Shown: positions 1-11,927, numbered from the stretch's first letter. The stretch: DNA of 64,000 bases from Pseudovirgaria hyperparasitica (GCF_010093815.1 NW_022985554.1:1520999-1584998); one strand, 5' to 3'. Made by a program: numbers and translations. The notes: generated from the letters alone by a model not told the origin.

Positions 1-1281
1 TTGGATTCATACCGCTTCGTTCCACTTAGTCTGAGAAGTCTATGGAGATTCAATATCACAGCCCGTTCGCCGTGCTCAAGCCTGGTAAATACCTCGCTCA
101 AAGTAGCTTGAGAGCAATATACAAAGAGGTGACACGTCATTGCTGCAAGATACCGCGGCATATTACCAGTGTTTGCCAGTATTGGGCTGGTTGCTGGTAG
201 ATGCGAATCGAAAATGGCGATAGTCTGGCTGCATACTATGTATGTGGACTGTCAGTGGGGCTGTGGGCACGGGCGAAATACCGTATTTGGCAAAATCCAT
301 TTGAGCCATTTCCATATTGCTTCTGCAACATAGGATTAGAGCATGAAGGTATAGTGAGCAGGTATCATCGACTAATTTATCCATATCCTTCTCCTATTAG
401 CATTCATCCTCGATGGAAGACAGGTGCCCTGTTTAAGAGGGGGAGAGGAAGTGGGATCAGAGTTAAGACTTCATTACGGGCGTTAAGGCTTATACTACGA
501 ACGGGAACCGGAATCGGTTCCGTATCTTGAAGTAGAAATTCACTTGTGGAGCAGGGTGAATGGGTAAGTGTGCTGCAGAACGGGAACTATTTAGCGTGTT
601 GAAGTTATTATTGGAGATTCGTTGCGATCTGGAAACTATAACATATTAAGCCAGACATTGGTACGCTGGTCTACCCTTCGTGGTCTGATATCGTATGATA
701 AGTACACACTAGAAGCAAACAGGAGCTTGTGCGGCCCATCTAAGTACTCTTAGCGCTTTATAAGCCACTGCATTCCAGTGGACCATCCCCGGAAACTGAC
801 TGAGGAATTGAGGTTTCTTGCATGGCAATTTGTTCAATGAGACGAAGAGGATCTTGGCGAGATAGACGCATTCAATGGAGATGAATCCATGAAACACTAT
901 TGTGGAACACTGTAAAACTGCGATTCTGTAGGCGATGCTGCGTGTATAGTCGTTCCTTATCTTGATGTAACATATACGTCGTAAGTTTCACACTGGCTAG
1001 CGCTTGGCAATGAACGCAGTATAGTTGAACAAATTGATCACAGGCAGGATGAATGGCAAGCTGCCATTTGCGAGTGACCTCCGAGAATAATGCCTGATCC
1101 TGCAGGCACGTAAACGTGGAGTTTATATACTAAAATTGTTCGTATTGTCAATGGATGTTGTTATCAGGCTGACACAGGCTCGAACAAGAATCATCGCATA
1201 CGCAGTGAGTTGAGCGGAATTCCTACTCATCAACTTACAACGAGCCTGACACTGAGGAATCCCCTCATATCGCGTTATAGG
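1..1281. other. Intergenic, nothing recognised
   Basis: No reading frame here has a recognisable domain or convincing coding bias. The longest, about 109 codons on the plus strand near 201-530, has no family features. The right-hand part is downstream of the YTH gene, so it probably carries that gene's 3' untranslated region. Confidence 0.5.
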
Positions 1282-3263
1282 TTAATATGCTCGAGAACCA
1301 ACTGCGCCTCCCATCGGGCTAGATGAATGTCCACGCGGAAACATCTGAATGAGACGTCTCCCGATGCCGGTCTCCAATTCAGTCCCATCTCTGGCTATCT
1401 TAACTTCCCTATTTGCGTTCCAGGGATTGCGCAATCCTCTAGTCTTGAAAAACGGTAGACGATTTGTGGAAATCCACTCTACTTTGAACGCCTTTCCCCA
1501 TTCCTGATCTGCTGCAATGTCACCGTTATCAATATCCTTTGTGGAGTTATCTTCTTCTTCTGTTGCATCTTCTTCCTCGTTCTCAGACCCAGAAAGATCG
1601 GCTTCCCAAAAGATAGTGCCTCGAGCAGAGTCGTCGATGATCTTCCCTTTCGGAGCGTGCTCGGTAGCTGGAGTAGGTATCGATCGAGGTGCGTCAGCAA
1701 TAGCAGTGGCAGTGGACTTGGGGAGGGAGCTCAGAAGCTGCGAGGCGTCCGAGCTGATTGGTGATGCCATGCGAGCAAAGCCAAAATACTCGCCAGACTT
1801 GTTTGCGGAAAATATCAAGTATACATTGTCTGCTGTCTAGCTGTTGTTAGTGATACTCTGGGACTACAAGATATACATGAATACCTACAGCATACGCTGT
1901 GTTGAGCGCTTGCTCATTGTGAGATTGCGTGGCCCAAATACCATTTTGAACGCTTTGCTCCAGATCTTGCATTGTCAGGCTTTTCACTATGAAGAACTTC
2001 TCAGGCATTCTATTTGTTGTTGTTTCCCCATTGACCATACCAGCTATAGGATTTTTCCCCTCTTGCGCGATGTCAACTACAGTCTCAGATGACATTGATG
2101 TTAGATCAGGAGAAGGTCCTGATGCACGACCGTCTGACATGGCTGAAGGCCCTGTAGGAACCCCAGAAGTAGGCGCTGCACTACGTCGCAGTCTACAGAC
2201 TAGTCGGACTCCATAGAAACGCGAGTCATGGAATCTATGCATAGCTGCAGTGCAAGAAGTCTCGGTGCGGTAGTTGACAAAGGCGCAATTACTCTTGGAG
2301 ATTAGGAAAAGACTCTCAATATCTGTGGTTGCATCGCGTGAAAAATGGTCTTTTAGATCAGTGACATTCGTCCCTGGAGGTAAGTTGCCAACCCAGAGGG
2401 CATGACCTGACTGTTTCGGTTTTCGAGGAGGACCGCGGGGTGTGGAATTCATGCTTTCAGGAGAAGGATGTGATGCGACTGCCTCTGTTTAGCAAAAGCC
2501 TGGGGGAATATTTTGCTTAATTTCAGGACTTACTCTGTATAGTATTGGTTTGATTCAAGTTTGGCTGGTTGGGTGAGTCAGTGCTATAGGTGATGGCCCC
2601 TGAATATTTATCTGGGTAGCCAAGGAGTAGGGGCGAATCTGCACCTGTGGGTGCATATTGGATCTGGCCATGTGGTATGCTTGCTTTCCTGCCGTGAGCC
2701 CTAGCATATTGCTGGGCGGGGAGAATCTGTGGTCCGTATTGTGCTGATACATAATAACCGTACTGTGGCGTTTGTGGAAGGTAACTGGGGCATGGACGTT
2801 GTTGGTGGACAGAGTAAGAAGTATAAGAGCTGGTTGCAGACATATGCCCTTGACAAAGTAAGTTGGGGTAATGACCTGAATGAGCATGTCCCACGGCATA
2901 CAACGGTTGGGGTTGTCCAGAATATTGTGCGACGTGCTGGTGGTCGTAAGTTGTTGCCAAGGGAGAGGCACCGGACATGCGACTTTCGGAAGGTGTATAC
3001 TGAGGAATAGTTGCTGTTATTGCGGCCATATTGAAGGCAGGAAATTGATCGTGCGAAGCAAATCCGCCATGAGGAACGTGCTGTATAGAACCTCTAGGCA
3101 GAGTCAAGTGAGAGAGATGGGACTGAGGAAGTGTTGAGTATTGATCTTGAAAAGCATACGAGGATGGCTGAGGTTGATACGAAGGTCCAGGACCTTCAGA
3201 CGAATTTCCTTGGTTCCCACTATGGCCGGCTCCATGGCTTTCAGAGTCTTGCGGCTCTCTCAT
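1282..3263 (-). CDS. RRM and YTH domain RNA-binding protein (probable m6A reader)
   Basis: Exons (minus): 3263-2534, 2478-1889, 1836-1282, giving 624 residues from the ATG at 3263. Residues 1-243 are disordered and rich in Gln, Ser, Pro and Tyr. An RRM follows at about 269-345 (ALWVGNLPP as RNP2, CAFVNY as RNP1). A YTH domain runs from about 402 (EKFFIVKSL, GIWATQ) to about 610 (WISTNRLPFF, NPWN, DGTELE). The YTH domain is split by an intron and by an acidic, low-complexity insert of roughly 80 residues between FGFARM and WGKAF. YTH domains bind N6-methyladenosine RNA through an aromatic cage, and W residues are present at the expected places. The donor GTAAGT at 2533 and branch CTAAC before 1837 support the splicing; the first intron has two alternative acceptors 6 nt apart. 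Coding probably extends upstream of 3263, because the frame stays open through a further splice (residues PKTPGISFP at about 3419-3450). The true start is therefore uncertain. Confidence 0.85.
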
Positions 3264-3418
3264 TTGATGTTTGACAATAACCGGTACGGCTAGCCGCTGT
3301 TGGAATCAGAAAATCTGTCATGTTAGCCAATGATTTTATGGAACACCACTATCAGTGGAGCAGAGAGAATCTGGAACAAAGAATGAGATGTAAGTACGTG
3401 GGCATGACTTACGGGAAA

Positions 3419-4056
3419 CGAGATACCTGGTGTTTTAGGATCAGAATGCTGTTACTACCTTGATTAGAAATAAGTGAAGCTGAAGAGGACTCCAGTCAGG
3501 GACACGTTGTAAGCTCCAATTGACTGAACAGATAAGCCAAGTCGGATGACAATGGTAGATGTATAGACAAAGGGAGCTTGGGTGGACAAGATCAGTCGCG
3601 ATAAGCAAGGCTGCGCACCACGGCTACGTGCTCGCTTAGGAGGAGTTGATAATGATGAACAGTATTGGCCACTAACGGAGTGAAAGCGGTCTGAAAATGA
3701 AGTTTACGTTTCAATGGTAGCCAGTACGGAGTGCAAATTCGATCGACAGCGGCAATGCCGTGTGTTGTAATTGCGCCCTAAAGGTCAGTGATGAGGAAGC
3801 GAAAATCACGGTCAGAGTATGGGGAGAATGCGGGATAAGGGGAATTTTGGCTGGATCGAAATAGTGATCCTCTGCCTCGACTTTCGCTGTTACGACTGTG
3901 ACGTGGAGATTTGATTGGGCACTGTAGGCGGGTACCTTGTCGAAGGGACGTGCGCGACAGGTGAACTGTAGCTCCGGAAAGGTGAGATGATCTGCCAAGG
4001 GTCGACAACGAAGGTTCTGTCAGAGATCCTACCAACGAAGTATAGTGTCCATGCAC
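3419..4056 (-). other. Possible 5' coding exons of the YTH gene
   Basis: A GTAAGT donor near 3412 joins in frame to an acceptor before 3300, linking an upstream stretch that reads DPKTPGISFP to the YTH gene. Further upstream on the same strand are stretches with the Ser/Arg/Pro-rich look of a disordered N-terminus: STPPKRARSRG around 3630, and SRNSESRGRGSLF within 3778-4056. I could not fix the exon borders. This may be coding N-terminus or 5' untranslated sequence. Confidence 0.35.
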
Positions 4057-7000
4057 CCAGCTGGATGATAGGCAAAGATCATTGATGGGTGTGGCGAGTG
4101 AAACTGCCGGGCCCAGTAACAGAAACTACCTGGCTGTGCAAGAGTGAGGTATGGCTGCCCGGTCGGTTCTAGGCAGAGGTTTAGGATGTAAACAATGTGA
4201 GAAATGGCTGTGTACTTTTCTCAGAACGAGCACATGTATCGGCACTCTCTGACGAGAGCAGAGATATATGCTAATGATAATGGGGCGGGCTGAGGTTGGC
4301 TAGAATATCTACTGTCTGGACTTGTAGCCACCAAAGCCAGGGGGAGTGCTCAGGGTTTTGACGAGCATAGACACTTAATGTGGGCTTCTGGATACCCAGA
4401 TTACGCAACAATGCTATAGCTGGGCCGACTTGGAGTAAAAATGACTTCCATGTTGCTCGAATCCTCCACAAAACAAGGACGGGAAGTGCTCGAGTAGATG
4501 GAATCTTAGGAGACGTCAGACCTCCTCTCTTCAAACCCATGAGGTGGTAGGCACGCGCTCTTTCGAGTAAAATGCGGATCAAGGGAACCGAGCTGAGTAG
4601 AATATGGAACGCGACAGGATCTGTGCTCTAGTACAATAGGTGCACTGCCGATTTGATTGGGTGTAAGAAGAATGCACTGCGTTGGATCCGACCCGTAAAA
4701 CCTGGCTCAAGTTACTAGACTAGTGCTAAAGGAGTGTCAGATGTGTCCCGTAGCTGTACAGCCACAATTTGTCCAGACACACTAACTAGCCTTGTAAGGG
4801 AAGGAAACAACGGGTTATAACAACCTCGCAAACTCGCAAACCGTTGAGAATCTGCGCCAGAACTATCCTTGGGAGTGCGGATTGCCACAAACACTCCCAT
4901 TGAGGTACTCGAGTATTACTTGCATTCACTGAGTAGTCTCTATCAACGACAGGTCAGTATTGGACATGTGAAAGAGTGAGAAGTCTCAACAGGCGCTTTT
5001 TTTCTCTGGACTAGAATGTGAGCCCTTTGCAGTAGTGCTAGCATTCCGGAGAAGACTCCTTTGCCCCATCGCCAATCAGTTCCATCCGTTTCACGTGTAA
5101 TAGGCTGCAATGCCGAGGAACATTTGGTCCAGGTCTTCTCTAGTTCATTTGATAACTTGGTGCCCCTTGGCCTTGTAGACCACTTACGACCGCAGCCACA
5201 GCAGGTTACTGACGAAATAAGACAGGTTAGGCATGTTCTGGTCCGCCTGTTGTTGATCTTGTGTAATACACTACGCACAATTATCTACAATCACTGATAA
5301 GTTGCCAAAAATAGAAGGACTTTCGGCAAATGACCCCGGCTCCTATGTGTTCACGATGGTTCGGATTATGGCTAGCCACATCCGATCCCGTAGATTCATG
5401 TAACCTACGGCCATGTCTTGTTGTGGTAAACCCAGCGTCGACGCTTGAGAGGTAGAATTATCGGAGCGTTGGTTCAGATGCACATAGACCAAAGGATCGG
5501 GGCACACGAACATCAGTCTACGACCGCGCGCAAGATCGCATTTGCTGAATTCTCTACCGTAGGCTAGTTGTGGCTGCTTTACAGATGCCGTTCCGAAAGC
5601 GGATAGCTTGAGTCGAGGGTCACCGCCACCACGCTGGAACTTGTGAATGTGATTTGGTGGTCGGACAGTATAATCTTGGGGTTCGGGCGGCTAGGAAAAT
5701 TCCGCCTCCCTGGTTTGGAGACGGCCCGCCAGAATGACGTCTCTGGGGCGCAGGTTCGGGTTCCGCGATGACTCGACAGCTGGCCCTGATGGATCGACAA
5801 GCGAGCTTCTACACCCACTGTCAACCAGTTTGGCTCAGCCCGTATTCGTTGCCAGCACTAAGCCGCTCTGACTAGGATGGTGATATTAGGAGCAGACGCA
5901 TATTGCAAGACCGTTGAGCGTGTCTGCATGTTCGCTTCAACCAATCACGAAGCGTCCATTGCTGCCTCTTCACCGACTGCTATGTCGTCGTATCTGGACT
6001 CTGCAATTAGTAATGGTGTGCGTTAATAGAGAAAGAAGCGTTCACCTTATACCGTGACAACTGGCGCAATCATCCTGCTGATATAGCCTGGAGGTCTGGT
6101 CTCATTATCCCGCGCTATCGAATCTCCACACCCTGGGGTCTGGATCTAGCCACAGATCGAGCCACACCTAAGGCACAGCCACAGCTCCGGACACTAGAGC
6201 TGGATAAAAACCACAGTAAATTACAAGGTCTACACTACAGTGCATCTATGTATATGCAATGTAATGTAACCCTGCTCTAGTATCTACTTGAATGGACTCT
6301 AGCTCATAGTCTAGATCTCTCTCCTACTGACGGCCTCCTCGTCCGTGAAGTCATTCACGGTGGCGAGCGGAACGCGAAACAGCGAACAGTAAACGGGGCT
6401 CGCCGTTCGGGGGCAACAGGGGCGGTTGAGAAATCTACGACTTTCCAATTTGACTGGCTGCTATCTAATGATCCTTTCACTCGTATACTTCATATTAAGC
6501 GGCAGATGGACAATGCTCTTCCTAAGACAGCTGATAAACAACACGTAGATCGTTCGCTGAGTCCAGAGTCAGGCGTATCGATCTGAAAACCCTACTATCT
6601 CCTCTATGGGCTACGATAGGTACTCATCACGGTTTTCATTTGGCCCACCCGACAATACTGCATTAGCTTTGCTGTAGAGTACTTGGGTAGCATAACCTGG
6701 ACCGCCGTATGCGCCCCTTTCTCAAACAAATCAAGTCCATACATATGCTACTGGTCGTGCCATCTTTGAGATGTGGATCATTGTCGCTATCAGTAACACA
6801 GAAAATTTCACCATGCTACTAGCAAATCCGCCTTCTAGGCATGGCAAGATCATGGCCCGTCTCATCTCGTCCACCTTGCTATACATATTGAAAAGGACAT
6901 ACTAGAGAACGTGGATTAAGCGCGCCTTGGTGCAGATGGAATACCTGTTAGCATTACCCACGCCTGCCCAAAGCAGAAATCGTGACTGAAATCAATATTG

Positions 7001-8314
7001 AAAGAAACAGCGGCATGACGTTCAGGTCTGAGGCCTCAGAGACGATTAAAGCCAGCTTCATGCTGATCATGATAGTTGAAGACAATTAAGAAACCTAGAA
7101 GTGAGGGTCTGGTAATCCAGAGGTAATGATGACGCAATCTCCCACTGCCCGCCTTGCGTTCAGTGTTGCAGTATCACTATATTTAAACAGAAATTTATCT
7201 ATAGCAGGAAGATAGACTTTCGGGCATAAGCAACGTCTTCTCCGTAAACATGGATACATTCAAGTATGTATCGCTAATTAGCATAGCCATATCAACGATG
7301 TGTAGTCGATTTTACAATAGCAGCCATTCAACGTAGTCCTCCAACGATCGGGATGGCTTATCGTGTTAAGATATATTGCAAGCCAGTTCTACGGGGGCCC
7401 ACTTCTGTAAAACACGTTACAGCCTCTACCTTCCTATCTATAGTCGCCTACATCTCTTTATTGTACCACACAAGGTTATAGCGAAGTCTCGGCGCCTCGT
7501 TCTCAAACTTGTCTTCGTGTTCAAATTACTTCCAATACGGGAATAGAATCATCAGGTGTGCGAGACAAGCCCATAGAACGTACGGACTAGGATGGCATTA
7601 TCTGCAGTCTTCCGAGTAAACGATTAAATCTACCTCTGCTAATATATTGATATACAGAAACTCGTAGTAATGCCGTTTATGAGTACGAGACATTTTATCC
7701 AACACGAACACGCGGAATAGGTCCTACTCGTACAGATATGTCGATACATTCCCTGTGCGCACTATAATTTCATCCGTAATAGGCACGGAAGCAAAGGTCT
7801 GAGTGCGTGGTTCCTATTTTGCTGTTTGTACTAGCTACTTGTCTCATATGAGCCCCTGGAAGTGACTGAAATGAGGAGAACACAAAGCTGCGACCAGCAT
7901 CGCCCGTACACAACTCCATTGGAGTTAGACAAACTTCTAGAAAATTGAGTCGCGATCTACGTAGGCCCTGATCGTCGATTGAATCCATACTCCGCACTTG
8001 CCGCGGTGAAACCAACCGCTGGCACAACCTGTCTCGTGTATGTAGGACTTCCAGTTCTAGAGCAATTGAGGATGTAGGTACTATAGTCAGCATGTTCGGT
8101 ACTCAACTTTGCGCCACGTTGCCCAACTAGAGAAATGCAGAATTTGCGAACTAGATGTTCATAAATTTGTATAGCAGCGCCGATGTGTATGGTACGACAC
8201 GCATAAACGAGACCTAAATGTGAATAGTGCCCTCACAAAACCGGGGAAGATACCATGCGAAAGAAAGAGCATTGTGAGGTATTTGAGGTATCATTATTCC
8301 GTAGATACGTGTAT
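4057..8314. other. Gene-poor stretch with decayed ORFs
   Basis: About 4.2 kb without a recognisable intact gene. Reading frames are short and broken. The one notable piece is the relic at about 6008-6582, listed separately. Minus-strand frames of 103 codons (4271-4582) and 107 codons (7770-8093) look like chance or decayed sequence and I could not assign them. No terminal repeats or tRNA genes were seen. Confidence 0.4.
6008..6582 (+). pseudogene. Unidentified coding relic
   Basis: One reading frame stays open for about 190 codons with a single interruption and no obvious ATG. It has protein-like composition, for example the segments DNWRNHPADIAWRSGL and STPWGLDLATDRATPK. I do not recognise the family. 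It could be a decayed host gene or part of an old mobile element; no flanking repeats were seen by eye. Its surroundings are noncoding. Confidence 0.35.
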
Positions 8315-8848
8315 CTATAACCACCAGACAGGTTCCACCGATTCATATGATGACTTGTTCATAAGCTTGCGTGTAGCCATCATCTTGCTTTTGAAATGAC
8401 GGATTCGACTCCGGATGTGCGCAGAGACAGGTACAGCGGAAAGTTCATCTTTTCGTCCAACAGAACTGCCTAGTCCTTCGGCCATGTTCACATCGGAGTC
8501 AGATTTCGTTGGCCATTGCGCGGTCTCAACCCAGCTTCGGACTAGGTCTCGGATTGACCCATCCACCCGCGGGTCGTGTTGCTGTTCCAGCTGTGCAAGA
8601 TTTGTACAGGTATCAGTATCTTGCTGCATCGAGGGCTCTGACGCCAATAGTGAAACTGGGCGCTTGAGAAGCCGAGAGAGATAGTCTCGCGTATGCACAT
8701 ATGAATCCGGGGGGAACAAACACTCCAAGATGTCGATGAACATTGCGCGGTGAGAGTCCGGGTAGTCTCTGGATAGACGAGCTTGCCAGCGTTCTTCCGC
8801 CCGCTCGTTGTCCTTTTCTTTCATGTACCTGCCCACTTCTCGTCGCAT
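8315..8848 (-). CDS. Hypothetical protein, 177 residues
   Basis: An uninterrupted frame starts at an ATG at 8848. The N-terminus is charged and helical (MRREVGRYMKEKDNERAEER), and the middle has a hydrophobic stretch around DILECLFPPDSYVHT. I do not recognise a domain or catalytic motif. It lies on the same strand as, and about 120 bp downstream of, the BEM46-like gene, so part of it could be that gene's 3' untranslated region. The opposite strand also carries an open frame of 89 codons, which weakens the coding call. Confidence 0.35.
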   Translation of the reverse strand: MRREVGRYMKEKDNERAEERWQARLSRDYPDSHRAMFIDILECLFPPDSYVHTRDYLSRLLKRPVSLLASEPSMQQDTDTCTNLAQLEQQHDPRVDGSIRDLVRSWVETAQWPTKSDSDVNMAEGLGSSVGRKDELSAVPVSAHIRSRIRHFKSKMMATRKLMNKSSYESVEPVWWL

Positions 8849-8970
8849 GATTATGAACTGCCATCGACCTAGGGTTCACCCAGTATCAGTATATGGGTTA
8901 CATTATAATGCGTAGATCCAAGAGTAGATAGGCATGTGTATATGTGTAAGCTGCAGAGGTTCTGCCTTGT

Positions 8971-10044
8971 TCATCTCTTACTCATGCGTCTCCGGTACGA
9001 AGTAGGTGCGCGATTGGCGATGTAAGTGTTGATGAAATCTTCTATGAATTGGAAATACTCCGGTTCAGCGACAGTATCATTATGTGTTCCATTGGGAAAG
9101 GTGCGCATGATTCTCCGTTTGGTTCTGCTCAGGTTGTAAAGCTGTTTCATGTGGTATGCTCTTGGGTGTCGTTAGCACAGGCAGATCCCATTCATGGTCT
9201 GCCCTGAGTACTCACGGAACGATCTCATCCTGCTCGCCGCTGAGGAACAGAATGGGGACATCTGTGATTCGTGAAATCATCTCGTCACTTGGCCAGATCT
9301 GGTGACAGAGGATGGCAAGGAAGCGAGCCGGAGGGAATGCACTGAATATTGTTAGTCTGCAGTTAAACAGCATGTAGCACATGGCAGACCTAGGAATAAG
9401 TTTTCGCATACTCAGGAACGTGTTCTCAAGGATGAGACCTGCGATGTCTTTCTGCTCCAAGTTCCTTGCGACCAAGCCAATGCTCACAGCACCGCCGAGA
9501 CTCTGTCCATATATGATGATTTTGGTATTACAAAGCTCCGCTCTTTCGCGGATGTAATCCAAACCTGTCTGCGCATCGATTGTGAGCCCCTTCTCATTTG
9601 GTGTGCCCGTACTTAGGCCATAGCCACGATACTGAAGCATCAACACATTACACCCAAGGTCTTCCTCCAGCACCTTGGCAATCGGTAGACGATAGCCAAT
9701 GTTGCCAGCGTTACCATGGAACATCAGTATGGTGACCTTCCTCGCATGCGATTTGTTCGAGGGCCGAATGAGGAAAGCGTTGAGACTCTCGCCGTCCGGT
9801 GTTGGGATCATAAGCTCTTCGAAATCCGTAATACCGAATTGGGATGGCTTTGGTACATTTGCACGGCAGCCGGAAGGAATGTCGCGTGGATATATGAGTT
9901 CACTGGAATCTTACTTAGTAATGATGTAGGGTCCAGGGGTTAGGCATGCTACTTTTGTTTGAAATAAAGTACACCACTCAGAACTGCGGCGATGCTCGAG
10001 GATATGAACATAGGAATGCGCAAATAAGATAGTATGTTGTTCAT
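8971..10044 (-). CDS. bem46: BEM46-family alpha/beta hydrolase
   Basis: Exons (minus): 10044-9953, 9902-9390, 9341-9216, 9160-8971, giving 306 residues. The N-terminus has a hydrophobic segment (IAAVLSGVLYFKQ) that probably anchors the protein in a membrane. Next come the family signature NELIYPRDIPSG, the oxyanion region FHGNAGN, the nucleophile elbow GQSLGG with catalytic Ser, an acidic residue in SGEQDEIVP, and His in PNGTHND. Family members are membrane-associated serine hydrolases (ABHD13 in animals; Bem46 affects polarity and hyphal fate in fungi) and the substrate is not established. Splice signals are good (GTAGCA..CAG, CTAAC branch sites, GTGAGT), although the donor at 9389 (GTCTGC) is weak. 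An apparent in-frame stop lies inside the 50-nt first intron and does not affect the product. The gene is divergent from PRE3. Confidence 0.88.
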
Positions 10045-10534
10045 GCTTGTGTGCGTGGTGGCTGTGCTATTCCTACAACCGAGGGCCTCTCACAAGGTCA
10101 TTATGCCTCGTGTGCCTGAGTACAAGTTATCGGGGAGAGGTCTCGTGAGGTATGGTATATGTCGACGCAATGTGGGCGTAGGGATTCGGCTCTGAATAGG
10201 TAGGCGAGGTAGATCAGCGTTAAGGAAGAGGGTCGAGACGAGGGAGGAGAAGGAGAAGGAGGAGAAGGTAGTCTGGCGCAACACATGTTATCAAAAAGAT
10301 ACCTTCAGGCGGATGTATCTACGGTCGGTTTCATGTTTCATATCTTAGTGCCTGGCCTAGAAGCTTGGACCACCTGGTTTGTCGTCTTCGCAAGTGTGTT
10401 TGCCTGACCGTCAGCAACTATCACGAAGCTTCAACATCAGATCAAGCTTCGTCCATCGCTTCATCGTACCGTTGAATATCCACTCTGTTCATACCTGTCG
10501 TACTCCATTTGAACACTCCACGATCTGATCCAAC
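10045..10534. promoter_or_regulatory. Divergent promoter region, BEM46-like / PRE3
   Basis: These 490 bp separate the start codons of the minus-strand hydrolase and the plus-strand proteasome gene. The region includes a purine-rich run (GAGG/GGAGAAGG) at about 10222-10269 and no coding. Shared regulation is an inference from the spacing. I did not identify a proteasome-associated control element with confidence. Confidence 0.5.
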
Positions 10535-11421
10535 ATGCAGCCCACAGGCATCCTCGGTGAAGGTGAGAGCTTCCAGGCGCCTGGAAGCTTAAAGCTCACA
10601 TAACAACAGATGGGATTCACGTCGATATGAACCACCTAAAGAAGGGCGAGGTCAAGTAAGATAACTTTTTGATCTTGTTTGAAACCGTCGCTAATAGTAA
10701 CATAGCCTTGGAACGTCGATGTTAGACTTCCCGCATGCCTATACTTGCCGTTCGATGCTGATACAGCCTCTAGTATGGCGATCAACTTCAAAGATGGAGT
10801 TATACTGGGTGCGGATAGTCGAACGACGACGGGTGCCTACATTGCGAATCGCGTGACAGACAAGCTTACACAAGTACACGATACGATATGGTGTTGCCGG
10901 TCAGGTTCAGCAGCCGATACTCAGGCAGTTGCGGACATCGTCCATTACTATCTCGGCATGTACGGCGTCAGTAATGACGAGCCACCTACCACCCAGACTG
11001 CTGCTGCGCTGTTCCAAGATCTCTGCTACTCAAACAAGGACCAACTCAGGTAGGCATACTTACAATTGCAAGCTTTCAAGTTTGCTAATGCATCTCCAGC
11101 GCTGGCATGATCATTGCCGGCTACGATGCACGACATGGAGGTCAGGTGTACTCCATTCCTCTCGGTGGATCTCTTCATAAACAATCCTACGCAATAGGAG
11201 GATCTGGCTCAACATACATCTACGGATATTGCGACGCCAACTGGCAGGAGGGTATGACCGAGGAAGAGGGTGTGAGATTCGTCAAGGGAGCACTCGCGGA
11301 GGCGATCAAGTGGGACGGCAGTTCCGGAGGTGTGATCAGGATGGTTGTTCTGACGGCGAAGGGAGCACAAAGACACCTATATCTACCCGACAATGGCTAC
11401 ACAGGTCCTGGAACAAAATGA
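10535..11421 (+). CDS. pre3: 20S proteasome subunit beta-1 (Pre3, caspase-like)
   Basis: Exons: 10535-10562, 10610-10655, 10706-10720, 10774-11049, 11100-11421, giving 228 residues. The short propeptide ([12 protein letters not shown]) ends at the conserved Gly-Thr cut site. The mature enzyme begins [19 protein letters not shown], so Thr28 is the catalytic N-terminal threonine. Beta-1 hallmarks follow: [28 protein letters not shown], and GGSGS near the end. The subunit forms the caspase-like site of the 20S core and matures by self-cleavage. The third exon is only 15 nt long and encodes the Leu-Gly-Thr-Ser of the cut site. Its flanking introns have acceptor TAG at 10705 and donor GTTAGA at 10721, and the next acceptor is TAG at 10773. 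Phases are consistent throughout. The product length fits the family. Confidence 0.93.
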
Positions 11422-11878
11422 ATGGCACGCTTGCGGGTGGGCAGGATGTATTATACATATGCTTCTTTGAGTCGAAGCTTTGACAAGCATATAGATCAAT
11501 GACGTGCATGAGAGCGATCTTGATCGTTTTGCTGTTTGAACATACATTTGCAATGTTATTAGATATGTTTCGCCACGATGCAAGAAGGACTATCTATACC
11601 GAATCTTCCCAAGACTGAATGAAGCTGAGTCATGGTGTGGAGAGATTGCAAAAACCGTAGAAGGGCAGGGTCGGTGAAGTCAAACCCCCGACAGGGCTAA
11701 TGACAGACAGCGCAAATGAAGGGCGTGCAGCTTGCATAAGCCAATCAAATGGGCGACGACGAGCATGACTGGGGACTCGGGGGTCAACGTGTTCCCCACG
11801 AGTTGGATCATCTCTATCCCATCTCAATCCCACGCCAGTGACAGAATCTCACTCTAGTCTCTAGCGACAGAAGGAATA

Positions 11879-11927
11879 GCTCGTGGCTCGTGGCTCATGG
11901 CTCGTGGCTCGTGGCTCGTAGCTCGTG
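11879..11927 (+). repeat. Heptamer tandem repeat, 7 copies
   Basis: Seven copies of a 7-nt unit GCTCGTG lie head to tail, with one-base variants in copies 3 and 6. The array is 49 nt long and lies in intergenic DNA. No function is assigned. Confidence 0.85.

Noticed and set aside
201-530. 109-codon plus-strand frame at the left edge
   Set aside because: No recognisable domain, no coding neighbours and an unremarkable composition.
5755-5775. tRNA B-box-like GGTTCGGG string
   Set aside because: No matching A box, anticodon arm or acceptor stem could be placed around it.
9903-9952. Apparent in-frame stop in the BEM46-like gene
   Set aside because: It lies inside a 50-nt intron with GTAGCA donor, ACTAAG branch and CAG acceptor; splicing restores the family signature NELIYPRDIP.
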